Below are positions 17,899 to 25,309 of a DNA stretch of 64,000 nt, piece after piece. The translations under genes were made by a program, and so were the position numbers. The first letter of the stretch is position 1. Each line of letters starts with the position of its first letter. Under the pieces are notes generated by a model. The model saw only the letters and a program-made list of their open reading frames with translations, was not told the DNA's origin and did no database searches. Origin of the DNA: Paenibacillus montanisoli (GTDB taxonomy: Bacteria; Bacillota; Bacilli; Paenibacillales; Paenibacillaceae); NCBI RefSeq assembly GCF_003268025.1, contig NZ_QLUW01000002.1, positions 806,001-870,000 of the forward strand, written 5' to 3'.

Positions 17899-18666
17899 TC
17901 AAATCAAATTCTTCCGATGAAGCACCGCCAATAACCGGTAGAAATCGTAGCTGCCTCCCGACGGCGTATCGATGAGCTTCGCCCTTAACGCGGCATCCAC
18001 CGCGCTCTGAGCCCAGGAAGGGGCCGCATCCATCCGATTGCGCGCATCGGTATCAAGCGCCCACAGCTGCAGCTCCTTCAGCGCATCCGTCTGGTCAAGC
18101 AGCGCCTCGCTCAACCGCTCGATCTCCTCTTTCAAGCTCGCCACCTGCTTCCGCAGCGCCTCGTGCGCTTCCATTTGTTCGGCTGTCTCGAATTCAACTC
18201 CTTCGCTTACCGCATCATGTTGGAATAAGCTGCTATCCTCCATGATCCCGATCAACTTCTCCGCATAGGCCGGATCCGCCGCATAACCGCATTGGAAGAG
18301 CATCTGTGCTTGCATCACCGGATTCGCCGCCGTCCAGACGGGGATATACCGGCTTCGTGCCAACAACAAATCCTGGTCCTTATAGTAATCATAGATGCTA
18401 TCGTAAGCTCGAATGGTTACGGTTACCGGAACTCGTTGTCCGTCAACCGCTTCACAGATCCGTTTTGTCACGACACGGCCCTTCCAGTATTCGTTCGTCA
18501 CCCCGGTTCCGACTTGATAACCGCAAAGATTGTTCCAATCCGGAATATTCCCGCCCGTCTCATGCCAGCTTTGGGCAAGACGTACCGACGGAAATATCGG
18601 AGAGCCCTCCGCTTGAAGCCGTTTTGCGATGGGAAGCAGCAGGGCAAAGAAAGATGGTTTGTCCAG
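17899..18666 (-). CDS. GH73 glucosaminidase-domain protein, probable CTG start
   Basis: A protein of about 255 residues related to FlgJ/LytD-type endo-beta-N-acetylglucosaminidases. The first part in frame reads FFALLLPIAKRLQAEGSPIF, then PSVRLAQSWHETGG with the expected catalytic Glu, NNLCGYQVGTG, later TIRAYDSIYDYYKDQDLLL and GYAADPAYAEKLIGIME. A coiled-coil segment (about residues 160-200) and a small C-terminal domain follow. Starting at GTG 18501 would remove the catalytic half. Upstream no ATG/GTG/TTG exists before the stop at 18676, but a strong site GGGAGGTGA stands 9 nt before a CTG at 18666. There is no signal peptide, as in some phage-like or flagellar hydrolases. Confidence 0.75.
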   Translation of the reverse strand: MDKPSFFALLLPIAKRLQAEGSPIFPSVRLAQSWHETGGNIPDWNNLCGYQVGTGVTNEYWKGRVVTKRICEAVDGQRVPVTVTIRAYDSIYDYYKDQDLLLARSRYIPVWTAANPVMQAQMLFQCGYAADPAYAEKLIGIMEDSSLFQHDAVSEGVEFETAEQMEAHEALRKQVASLKEEIERLSEALLDQTDALKELQLWALDTDARNRMDAAPSWAQSAVDAALRAKLIDTPSGGSYDFYRLLAVLHRKNLI

Positions 18667-18743
18667 CTGTACTGGTCACCTCCCTTCCAAACATCGAAAT
18701 AGGTCCCTATTAGTATGTATATGATCGATTTGATAGATTTGAA

Positions 18744-18854
18744 ACCGGCAAAAGTCCGGTCCCTGCAGGCAGGCGATGCCCGCATGGGTAACGAACGCCC
18801 AGTCGCGGTGCTGCATAGGATATAGGCAACAGCCGCATGAAAGGGTGATTGTAG
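18744..18854 (+). other. Possible structured leader of the permease gene
   Basis: The 188 nt between the glucosaminidase and permease starts hold a hairpin ACCGG/CCGGT (18744-18760) and a GC-rich stretch with further short inverted repeats (GGCA...TGCC, TGGG...CCCA). I could not match it to a known riboswitch class. It may be ordinary 5' UTR. Confidence 0.25.
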
Positions 18855-20255
18855 GTGGAATTGCAACTCGTTCCGCTGCATTGGGTGTACCTGGCTTTTA
18901 TTGTGTTTATATTAGGCGTGCTGATCAAACGACGCGATACGACGCTCGTTTGCGTCGTTGGTATTTTTGCGCTTGGGTTGATCGCTACCGAGAGTCTGAG
19001 CGGTTCGGTCAGCGGCGTCTTCAACAGCTTCATTTTCGCAACGAAGGAGCTGCTCGGGACGATCTTCATCATTTCGATTATCGTTGCCATGAGCCGGATA
19101 TTGATCATTACGGGCATCAATGAAGTGATGGTCCAGCCCCTGACGCATTTCCTGCGAACCCCGGCGCTCGCTTTCTGGGGCATCGGACTGATCATGATGG
19201 TGACGTCGTGGTTTTTCTGGCCTTCTCCAGGGGTTGCTTTGATCGGCGCCGTTCTGCTGCCTGTAGCGGTGCGCGTCGGACTCCCGGCGCTCGGCGCGGC
19301 GATGGCGATGAACCTGTTCGGGCATGGAATCGCTTTATCCGGCGACTATATCATTCAAGGCGCGCCGAAACTGACTGCCGATGCAGCCGGGCTGCCGGTA
19401 ACGGCCGTCATGGAAGCGAGCGTCCCGCTCGTCATCGTAATGGGAGTCGTGACAACGGTTACAGCCTTCTGGATGATGCGTCGCGATATGCGTACAGGCA
19501 AATGGAGAGACGGCTTGATCGCGTCCGGACAAAATCCTGTGAGCACCTTATCCGAGGAGCGTGTCGAGCTGCCGATGAAATGGAAGCGGACGCTCGCGGT
19601 GCTCATCCCGCTGCTGTTCATCGTTGACGTAATCGCGATGTTCGTGCTCGATCTCCAGGGCGGCGACGCGACGGCGCTCATCGGCGGCACGGCCGTATTC
19701 ATTCTGCTGCTTGTCACGATGCTGGCACACCGGAACAAAGGCTTGGAGCAGACGACGGCCTATCTCATTGAAGGCTTCCAGTTCGGTTTCAAGGTGTTCG
19801 GACCCGTTATTCCGATTGCGGCATTTTTCTATCTGGGGGATTCGGCGTTTGCGGAGCTGTTCGGCAGCGTGCTGCCCGAAGGCTCGCACGGCATCGTCAA
19901 CGATCTAGGCGTAGCGCTCGCCAATCACGTGCCGCTCAACCAGGCGATCGGCTCCGTGACGCTTACCGTTACCGGCGCCATTACCGGCCTTGACGGCTCT
20001 GGCTTCTCCGGCATTTCGCTTGCCGGCTCCATCGCCCAGCTCTTCGCGGCGGCGATCGGCTCCGGCGCGGCGACGCTCACAGCGCTCGGCCAAGTCGCAG
20101 CCATCTGGGTCGGCGGCGGAACGCTCATCCCATGGGCGCTCATTCCGGCCGCGGCCATCTGCGGCGTGGATCCGTTCGAGCTTGCCCGCCGCAACCTGAA
20201 ACCGGTTATTTTCGGTCTAATCGTAACGACGATTGTCGCCATGTTTATTATCTAA
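18855..20255 (+). CDS. Ion-transporter-superfamily permease (GntP/DctM-like), unknown substrate
   Basis: A 466-residue membrane protein with 11-13 predicted helices. Helical hairpin-like segments rich in Gly/Pro/Ser (FFWPSPGVALIGAVLLPVAV; TGAITGLDGSGFSGISLAGS) resemble the re-entrant loops of the ion transporter superfamily, which moves organic anions with H+ or Na+. The GTG at 18855 follows AAAGGGTGA at about 7 nt. It stands alone on the plus strand, divergent from the glucosaminidase, and ends with a strong hairpin. A substrate cannot be assigned; uptake of gluconate-like or dicarboxylate acids is only one possibility. Confidence 0.75.
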   Translation: MELQLVPLHWVYLAFIVFILGVLIKRRDTTLVCVVGIFALGLIATESLSGSVSGVFNSFIFATKELLGTIFIISIIVAMSRILIITGINEVMVQPLTHFLRTPALAFWGIGLIMMVTSWFFWPSPGVALIGAVLLPVAVRVGLPALGAAMAMNLFGHGIALSGDYIIQGAPKLTADAAGLPVTAVMEASVPLVIVMGVVTTVTAFWMMRRDMRTGKWRDGLIASGQNPVSTLSEERVELPMKWKRTLAVLIPLLFIVDVIAMFVLDLQGGDATALIGGTAVFILLLVTMLAHRNKGLEQTTAYLIEGFQFGFKVFGPVIPIAAFFYLGDSAFAELFGSVLPEGSHGIVNDLGVALANHVPLNQAIGSVTLTVTGAITGLDGSGFSGISLAGSIAQLFAAAIGSGAATLTALGQVAAIWVGGGTLIPWALIPAAAICGVDPFELARRNLKPVIFGLIVTTIVAMFII

Positions 20256-20263
20256 AACAAACA

Positions 20264-20301
20264 CACCCGCTGCAAGCCGGCTTTCGGCCTTGCAGCGGGT
20301 G
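20264..20301. terminator. Bidirectional terminator between permease and small secreted protein
   Basis: CACCCGCTGCAAG and its exact complement form a 13-bp stem around an 11-nt loop. It stands between two convergent genes; T-rich tails are weak on both sides. Confidence 0.78.
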
Positions 20302-20307
20302 CGTCGT

Positions 20308-20616
20308 TTAGCTTCGTTTGCGGCGGAAATAGAGAGCTCCGGCTAAACCGGCCAGCGTAAGCGCGCTAAGCAGCCTCCAGTCGAAGCTATACGGCATGCC
20401 TGCAGCATCGTTAATCGAAGCGGCCCGCAGCGTGCCGTCTTGCTGCTCTTCGAGGCGGACTTCAGCATCCTCATCGACTTGTCCTGCACGTTGAAGCCCT
20501 GTTTTGGCCCCGTACATATTCGAATTATAGGTGCCTGCATTCCCTCCCGCGTAGAGCTCGCCGCTCGGCAGAAACAGCACTAAAGTTGCAACGATGGTAA
20601 CCAGCCATTTTTTCAT
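20308..20616 (-). CDS. Small exported protein with C-terminal anchor
   Basis: A 102-residue protein: N-terminal signal peptide (MKKWLVTIVATLVLFLPSG), a polar middle of about 55 residues rich in Gly, Asn, Asp, Glu and Gln, then a C-terminal hydrophobic segment (WRLLSALTLAGLAGALYF) ending in RRKRS. This order of motif, helix and basic tail resembles tripartite sorting signals such as the WGxxGxxG-CTERM type common in Paenibacillus, though the WGxxG motif is degenerate here (FDWRLLSALTLAG). GGAGGAAGG precedes the ATG by about 8 nt. Function unknown. Confidence 0.65.
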   Translation of the reverse strand: MKKWLVTIVATLVLFLPSGELYAGGNAGTYNSNMYGAKTGLQRAGQVDEDAEVRLEEQQDGTLRAASINDAAGMPYSFDWRLLSALTLAGLAGALYFRRKRS

Positions 20617-20730
20617 TATCTAAACCTTCCTCCGGCAGTTCAATGCGCTTGTTACCATAGGTGTTTCCAGGTAAGAGAATTTTATGCGTCGAAGCCCCAT
20701 CCACGAGCTGCTTGCAGAATAAAAAAAAAA

Positions 20731-20762
20731 CGGGAATCAGATACCTAGGTACCTGATTCCCG
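20731..20762 (-). terminator. Terminator of the Fur-family regulator gene
   Basis: CGGGAATCAG, a self-complementary loop, and CTGATTCCCG are followed by ten T on the minus strand. The last codons of the regulator gene lie inside the hairpin. Confidence 0.92.
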
Positions 20763-21230
20763 CTGACATGCTTCGCATACGCCGTAAACCTCAAACCGGT
20801 GATTGATGATTTTGAACGAACCCGGCAAATCGAGCGACTGCTCCATCGGACAATATTCGAAAGTAAGCGTCTTCTCGCAGTTGATGCAAATGAGGTGATG
20901 ATGATGGTGGGACAAGCAGCTTACGCGGAACTTCAAACCGCCCTCCATAAAATAAAACTGCTCCAGCGCCCCCATCTCGCTCAATAACCGCAAATTCCGG
21001 TACACGGTGTCGAAGCTGACGCTCGGATAAGCGACCGACATTTGATCATAGACATCCTTCGGCGATAAATAGCCGTCGGTTCTGGCGAAGATTTCGGCCA
21101 GCTCGCGGCGCTGCTCCGTAATGCGCCAGCCGTTTTGAGACATAATCTCGATCATTTGCTTAACCGTATCCTGCGGTTTCATCGGCTCTGTATGAGAATG
21201 AGAATGGGAGTGCGATTGGGTTTCTGACAT
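20745..21230 (-). CDS. zur: Fur family repressor, probably Zur (zinc)
   Basis: A 161-residue metal-responsive repressor. A His-rich leader (HSHSHSHTE) precedes the winged helix (about 25-95; TDGYLSPKDVYDQMSVAYPSVSFDTVYRNL). The dimerisation domain has the HHHHHLICINC segment and two Cys-x2-Cys pairs (CINC and CEAC) that form the structural zinc site. The pattern agrees best with Zur rather than Fur or PerR, since the Zur YRNLRLL region and extra His run are present; the assignment is not certain. Downstream and upstream neighbours are not zinc transporters, so the context is neutral. The stop codon is inside the terminator stem. Confidence 0.85.
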   Translation of the reverse strand: MSETQSHSHSHSHTEPMKPQDTVKQMIEIMSQNGWRITEQRRELAEIFARTDGYLSPKDVYDQMSVAYPSVSFDTVYRNLRLLSEMGALEQFYFMEGGLKFRVSCLSHHHHHLICINCEKTLTFEYCPMEQSLDLPGSFKIINHRFEVYGVCEACQRESGT

Positions 21231-21289
21231 GAGTATTCGTCCTTTTTTCCGGAAGTCATATCCCTAGTGTAGCATAAATCTCCCGAATT

Positions 21290-22135
21290 TCATCCCATTA
21301 GCGCAATTTCATCCAAACGGTAGATCCGAATCGCATTTGCGAGAAGCTGCGTCTCGGCTGCTTCGAGCGAAATACCTTTCAGCTTCGCGATAGCCGCAGC
21401 CACTTCCGCGACCATCCCGGGCTGCGTCACTTGACCGGCAAAATGGCCCTCGAACGGCCAAGGACCATCGGTTTCCGTCATCATCAGCTCAAGCGGATAG
21501 GCGCGGACAAGCTCCTGAATCTCCTCTTCATAACAAACATCCGGCGTAATGGAAATGGAATATCCGCGGGCGATCATACGCTGAACCGTTGCGGGCGAGC
21601 CTTTGAACCAGTGGAAATGCGCATGCTTCACCCCATGGCGCTCCAGCAGCCCGCACGCTTTATCCGCATCCTCGTAGACCGCATGGAGCACAATCGGACG
21701 GTCGAGCTCCGCGGCAAGTACGGCGAATCGCTCCAGCAGAGCCAGATAAGGCGCTTCATCGAACCGTTCGCCCGCTTCCTCGGCCGCCTTGCGCGAATAG
21801 TAAGGGAGCCCCACTTCCCCGATGGCAAAGGGTTCGCCGGCATGAAAACGCTCCTTGATCCAACCGAACAGCTGATCGAGCTCCTCGCCGGCCGGAAGCT
21901 CCTGTTCCGGATGAAAGCCGTACGCCGGCAGGATTCGGCCTGCGAATCGGCGAGCCAGCTCTCGATTGACGCGGCTCGATCCCAAATGCATGGATACCGC
22001 AACGACTGCCGCAATCCGGTCTTGATGAAAAGCTCGATTCAGAAGCGGCAGCCGCTCTTGTTCTTCATACAAATCCAGATGGATATGGGCATCGACCCAT
22101 TTACGAGGCAATGCCTCTCCGCTAGTTGCCATCAC
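21290..22135 (-). CDS. TatD-family metal-dependent hydrolase in the thiamine operon
   Basis: A 281-residue amidohydrolase-fold protein. Metal ligands of the TatD type are visible: HxH in DAHIHLD (His17, His19), Glu in AIGEVGLPY, His in PIVLHAV, His in HAHFHWF and Asp in MTETDGPWPF. TatD proteins are known as DNases or as hydrolases with unknown small substrates. Here the gene overlaps the thiamine-precursor ABC ATPase by 4 nt and shares the TPP-riboswitch transcript. This suggests a role in salvage, for instance deformylation or hydrolysis of an imported pyrimidine, in the place YlmB takes in B. subtilis. That role is inference. Confidence 0.85.
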   Translation of the reverse strand: MMATSGEALPRKWVDAHIHLDLYEEQERLPLLNRAFHQDRIAAVVAVSMHLGSSRVNRELARRFAGRILPAYGFHPEQELPAGEELDQLFGWIKERFHAGEPFAIGEVGLPYYSRKAAEEAGERFDEAPYLALLERFAVLAAELDRPIVLHAVYEDADKACGLLERHGVKHAHFHWFKGSPATVQRMIARGYSISITPDVCYEEEIQELVRAYPLELMMTETDGPWPFEGHFAGQVTQPGMVAEVAAAIAKLKGISLEAAETQLLANAIRIYRLDEIALMG

Positions 22136-22908
22136 CGTCTCGCCTCCGCCGGTTTTAATAGCCCGTATAGCTCTTGTTTCATGCCGACGAAAGCCGGATC
22201 GCTCCAGAGCGCTTCCGAGCGCGGTCTCGGAAACGCAACCTCAATCTCCCGAACGATGGTCGCCGGCGCGCTTGAGAGGACGAGAATCCGATCCGAAAGC
22301 AGCAGCGCTTCCTCGATACTGTGCGTCACGAACAGCACCGAGCGCTTCGCCTCTTCCCAAAGCGACAGCAGCCAGGTCTGCATATGCATTCTAGTCAGCG
22401 CATCCAGCGCGCCAAACGGCTCATCGAGGCACATGAGCGGCTTCGGCGACAGGAGCGCCCGCAAGAAGGACACCCGCTGCTGCATGCCGCCGGACAGCAG
22501 ATGCGGAAATTGATTCGCCGTGCCGCCGAGACCGATCCGGTTCAGCCACTCGATGGCCAGCTGCCGAGCGTGCCGCTTCTCAAGACCGCTGATCGTCAGC
22601 GCCAGCTCGATATTGGCCGATACGGTCAGCCACGGCATGAGCGACGCTTGCTGGGGCATATAAGCGATATGTCCTTGCTCGCCGATCGTGCTTCTGCCGT
22701 CGATCCGGATGTCGCCCGAGGTCGGCAGCTCCAGGCCGCCGATCAAGTGAAAGAGCGTCGTTTTGCCGCTTCCGGACGGGCCGATGAGCGAAACGAACTC
22801 GCCTTCCGCGATATGGAAAGACACGTCTACGAGTACCTGCTGCGGGCCGCGGGAGCGGGTATCGGCGAAGCTTTTATGTAAACCGTTTACTTCCAACGCG
22901 TGCTTCAT
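22132..22908 (-). CDS. thiZ: Thiamine-precursor ABC transporter ATPase
   Basis: A 258-residue ATPase of the taurine/nitrate/thiamine-precursor subfamily. Walker A is GPSGSGKTTLF (near residue 43), the signature is LSGGMQQRVSFLRALL, Walker B is LMCLDEPFGALD, and the switch His is in FVTHSIEEALLLSD. It overlaps the permease start by 4 nt and the TatD gene by 4 nt. Name by operon context: the SBP, permease and TPP riboswitch define a pyrimidine-precursor importer (ThiXYZ type). Confidence 0.88.
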   Translation of the reverse strand: MKHALEVNGLHKSFADTRSRGPQQVLVDVSFHIAEGEFVSLIGPSGSGKTTLFHLIGGLELPTSGDIRIDGRSTIGEQGHIAYMPQQASLMPWLTVSANIELALTISGLEKRHARQLAIEWLNRIGLGGTANQFPHLLSGGMQQRVSFLRALLSPKPLMCLDEPFGALDALTRMHMQTWLLSLWEEAKRSVLFVTHSIEEALLLSDRILVLSSAPATIVREIEVAFPRPRSEALWSDPAFVGMKQELYGLLKPAEARR

Positions 22909-23663
22909 GACGTCTCTCCCTTCACTTTGCCGCGGTTATAGAGATGCTCGGCCAGAGCGATCGCCCCGAACATCACCAAGCTCAGCAGGACGATCAAAGC
23001 AATGGCCGCAAACACGTTGGCCGTTTCGAAGCCGCGCTGCGCCAGTAGAATATAGTAGCCGAGCCCTTTGCTCGAGCCGATCGATTCCGCGTAGATCGCG
23101 GTAATGACGCTGTACGATGCCGCAATCTTAAGGCCGGAAAACAAATGCGGCACCGAGCTTGGCAGCTCCAGCCGCCAAAACAGCTTCCGTTTCGAAGCGC
23201 CGATCATCCGCAAGTAATTGACGAGCTTCTCATCGCTTTGCATAAGCCCCGTGAGCATCGCCACGGCAACCGGGAAGAACGTCACCAGCGTAATCAGTAT
23301 GACGCGGGGAAGCGTGCCGAAGCCGAACCACAGCACGAGCAGCGGTCCGAGCGCCATCAGCGGCACATTTTGCGTTAGCACGAGCAGCGGATAGAAGCCC
23401 GCCTTCGCGCCCGGAATGAGATGCAGCAGCCCTGCCAGGACGAAACCGAGCAATGCGCCGGCCCCGAAGCCGAGCAGCGTCATGCCGAGCGTCGCAAGCA
23501 GATGGCGTAGAAGCTGTTCATGTTCATCGTAGATTTGTTTCGCGATTGCAATAGGTGAAGGCAATAGATATGCGTCCACTTGGAAGAGCGCCACCGCCGC
23601 CTGCCAAATGAGCAAGAAAAGAGCCAGTACGAGTACTGGCGGTAAAATTCGCTTATTGCCCAT
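22905..23663 (-). CDS. thiX: Thiamine-precursor ABC transporter permease
   Basis: A 252-residue permease with six helices of the SsuC/TauC/ThiX group. The EAA-loop equivalent is YLRMIGASKRKLFWRLELPS (near residue 155), followed by SVPHLFSGLKIAASYSVITA. It overlaps the preceding thiamine-binding protein by 11 nt and the ATPase by 4 nt. With the NMT1/THI5-like binding protein it should import formylaminopyrimidine or HMP. Confidence 0.88.
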   Translation of the reverse strand: MGNKRILPPVLVLALFLLIWQAAVALFQVDAYLLPSPIAIAKQIYDEHEQLLRHLLATLGMTLLGFGAGALLGFVLAGLLHLIPGAKAGFYPLLVLTQNVPLMALGPLLVLWFGFGTLPRVILITLVTFFPVAVAMLTGLMQSDEKLVNYLRMIGASKRKLFWRLELPSSVPHLFSGLKIAASYSVITAIYAESIGSSKGLGYYILLAQRGFETANVFAAIALIVLLSLVMFGAIALAEHLYNRGKVKGETS

Positions 23664-23955
23664 CCGGGTATTTCTCCAGCAAGACGTCCATCGATGCGCC
23701 GTCTGCAGGGTTATAGTACACTTTGATTTGCGAAATGACCGACGGACAGCCCATTGCGGACATGGCCTCGTTCATCTCCTGAACGATGGACAGCAGGTGG
23801 GTAAGATCGCCTTCCATCGTCGTTTCCAGCGGAGCCACGCGGTACGGTACGCCGGACGCTTTAATGATCTCGATCGCCCGGTCTACATAAGGAATGACGC
23901 TCTCTCCGTTTGGCGTGCGCGGGATGATTTGTATGCTTAGAAGCGCGTTTGCCAT
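23653..23955 (-). CDS. MTH1187/YkoF-type thiamine-binding protein
   Basis: A 100-residue single-domain protein of the thiamine-binding MTH1187 (DUF77) family, whose members bind thiamine or its pyrimidine part as dimers or tetramers. Family marks are LLSIQIIPRT at the N-terminus, GVPYRVAPLETTMEGD in the middle, and a C-terminal KVYYNPAD segment. It is cytoplasmic (no signal). It lies between the binding lipoprotein and permease genes of the TPP-controlled operon and may hand over or buffer the imported pyrimidine. Confidence 0.88.
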   Translation of the reverse strand: MANALLSIQIIPRTPNGESVIPYVDRAIEIIKASGVPYRVAPLETTMEGDLTHLLSIVQEMNEAMSAMGCPSVISQIKVYYNPADGASMDVLLEKYPDGQ

Positions 23956-23981
23956 GGCGGCTTCGTTCCCCTTTCTATCGG

Positions 23982-25016
23982 TTAATTTTCCGGCAAAAAC
24001 TCGTTCGTGAACGCATGATCCGCATCGAGCTGCTTGTCGAGCAGCTTGTGGTCATACATCCACTCGGCATAGTTGGTCCAAACTTCCTTGCTTTGCTCGC
24101 CCCAACGCTTCGCATCGTCTTGGTAGCGAGGGCTCAGCCACTTCTGGCTGGCGCGGACCAGATCGGCGTTCAAATCCGGAACGGCCTTGATCAGCACCTC
24201 CGCCGCATCCTCCGGATGCTCGATTGCGAACTTATAACCCTCGGACGCTGCCGCGACGAACGCTTCTACCGTATCCTTCTGCTCGGCGATCATGCTCTCG
24301 TTCGTTGCGAGCACCGGCGTATAATAATCCAGCTTCTTACTATAATCGGTCAAATAAATCATATTTATTTTGTCGCCGCGCAGCTCCGCCTCGACACCGG
24401 TCCATGCATAATAGATCCAGGCAAAATCAATGTTTTTCTTCGTAGCCGTGAAGAAATCGGCGTCGCCGATGCTGACGATGTTCACTTTCTTCGCATCGCC
24501 GTTCGACTCTTGCATGAGCGAGTCAATGACGGCCGATTCCGCCGGCGAGCCCCAGCCGCCGTACGTTTTCCCTTCGAAATCTTTCGGCGACTTGATGTTC
24601 TTGTCCGCAGGAGATGCAAAGCCCGACGTATTATGCTGGATAACGGCAGCAATGGAAACGAGCGGCACCCCTTGAATGCGCGCTTGCGTGATTCCTTCTT
24701 GGTAGCTGACGCCAAAGTCAGCCGCGCCGGTTGCGATCATCGTATCCGCACCCGCTTCTCCAGGCTGAATGATATCGACCTTTAAGCCGTGCTTTTCGAA
24801 AAAGCCGTTGTCCCGCGCCACGTACAGTCCGGTGTGATTCGTGTTCGGCGTCCAGTCGAGCACCACCTTGATCTCCTTCAGCTTGTCCGTTTCAGCCCCG
24901 TCATTCGCGCCGGCCTCATTCTCTTTCTTGGCGCCGCAGCCCGTCAAAGCCAGCGACAGCATGAGCGTTGCCGCCAAAGCCAGCTGCAAGCCCGTCTTGC
25001 GTTTGTTTCTCTCCAT
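23982..25016 (-). CDS. thiY: Thiamine-precursor binding lipoprotein, NMT1/THI5-like
   Basis: A 344-residue exported lipoprotein. The signal peptide ends in lipobox LTGC (Cys at about 27), followed by a short acidic linker and the NMT1/THI5 fold: VVLDWTPNTNHTGLYVARDN at the start, then GAADFGVSYQEG and KTYGGWGSPAESAVIDSLM. These are hallmarks of ThiY-type proteins that bind N-formyl-4-amino-5-aminomethyl-2-methylpyrimidine. It is the first gene behind the TPP riboswitch and its terminator, heading the operon that continues with MTH1187 protein, permease, ATPase and TatD. Confidence 0.9.
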   Translation of the reverse strand: MERNKRKTGLQLALAATLMLSLALTGCGAKKENEAGANDGAETDKLKEIKVVLDWTPNTNHTGLYVARDNGFFEKHGLKVDIIQPGEAGADTMIATGAADFGVSYQEGITQARIQGVPLVSIAAVIQHNTSGFASPADKNIKSPKDFEGKTYGGWGSPAESAVIDSLMQESNGDAKKVNIVSIGDADFFTATKKNIDFAWIYYAWTGVEAELRGDKINMIYLTDYSKKLDYYTPVLATNESMIAEQKDTVEAFVAAASEGYKFAIEHPEDAAEVLIKAVPDLNADLVRASQKWLSPRYQDDAKRWGEQSKEVWTNYAEWMYDHKLLDKQLDADHAFTNEFLPEN

Positions 25017-25093
25017 CTCCTTGTGCTCCTCTCAATAGGTGAACCTGCAAGCGACAAGAATTGATATGACTGGCCCCCCATTCTGAACCATAA

Positions 25094-25125
25094 GAAAAAG
25101 CGCCCCCCGATATCGATGGACGCTT
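25094..25125 (-). terminator. Expression-platform terminator of the TPP riboswitch
   Basis: AAGCGTCC and GGGCGCTT (with one G-U pair) form a stem followed by TTTTTCTTA on the minus strand, between the TPP aptamer and the ThiY-like start. This fits control of the operon by premature termination. Confidence 0.8.
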
Positions 25126-25159
25126 CAAAATTGCTCGCACGCAAGCGAAACTGCTGCTT

Positions 25160-25253
25160 CGCGATTCCTACGCTGGCATTATCCAGATCAGGTCAAAGGG
25201 TCGGGATCGAATCGGGATCCCCTCTCAGCCGGCCGTCGCCCAGCTCCCCGTGT
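25160..25253 (-). promoter_or_regulatory. TPP riboswitch (THI element)
   Basis: On the minus strand the aptamer reads ACGGGGAGCTGGG, then GGCTGAGAGGG (the conserved CUGAGA pyrimidine sensor), a short variable stem GGATCCCGATTCGATCCCG, then ACCCTTTGACCTGATCTGG and ATAATGCCAGCGTAGG. All conserved blocks are present and in order. It controls the five-gene thiamine-precursor uptake operon that follows. Confidence 0.97.
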
Positions 25254-25280
25254 CATATTCAGTTCAGTCACTCATTCGCT

Positions 25281-25309
25281 ATTATAGCAGACCGCATAAG
25301 GATTTTCAC
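25281..25309 (-). promoter_or_regulatory. Probable promoter of the TPP-riboswitch operon
   Basis: The minus strand shows TGCTATAAT, an extended -10, with a weak -35 GTGAAA 17 nt upstream; the aptamer begins about 28 nt downstream. Confidence 0.6.

Noticed and set aside
18721..18854. Riboswitch before the large permease gene
   Set aside because: Short GC-rich hairpins are present, but no match to the cobalamin, c-di-GMP, guanidine or Mn2+ patterns I know; kept only as a possible leader.
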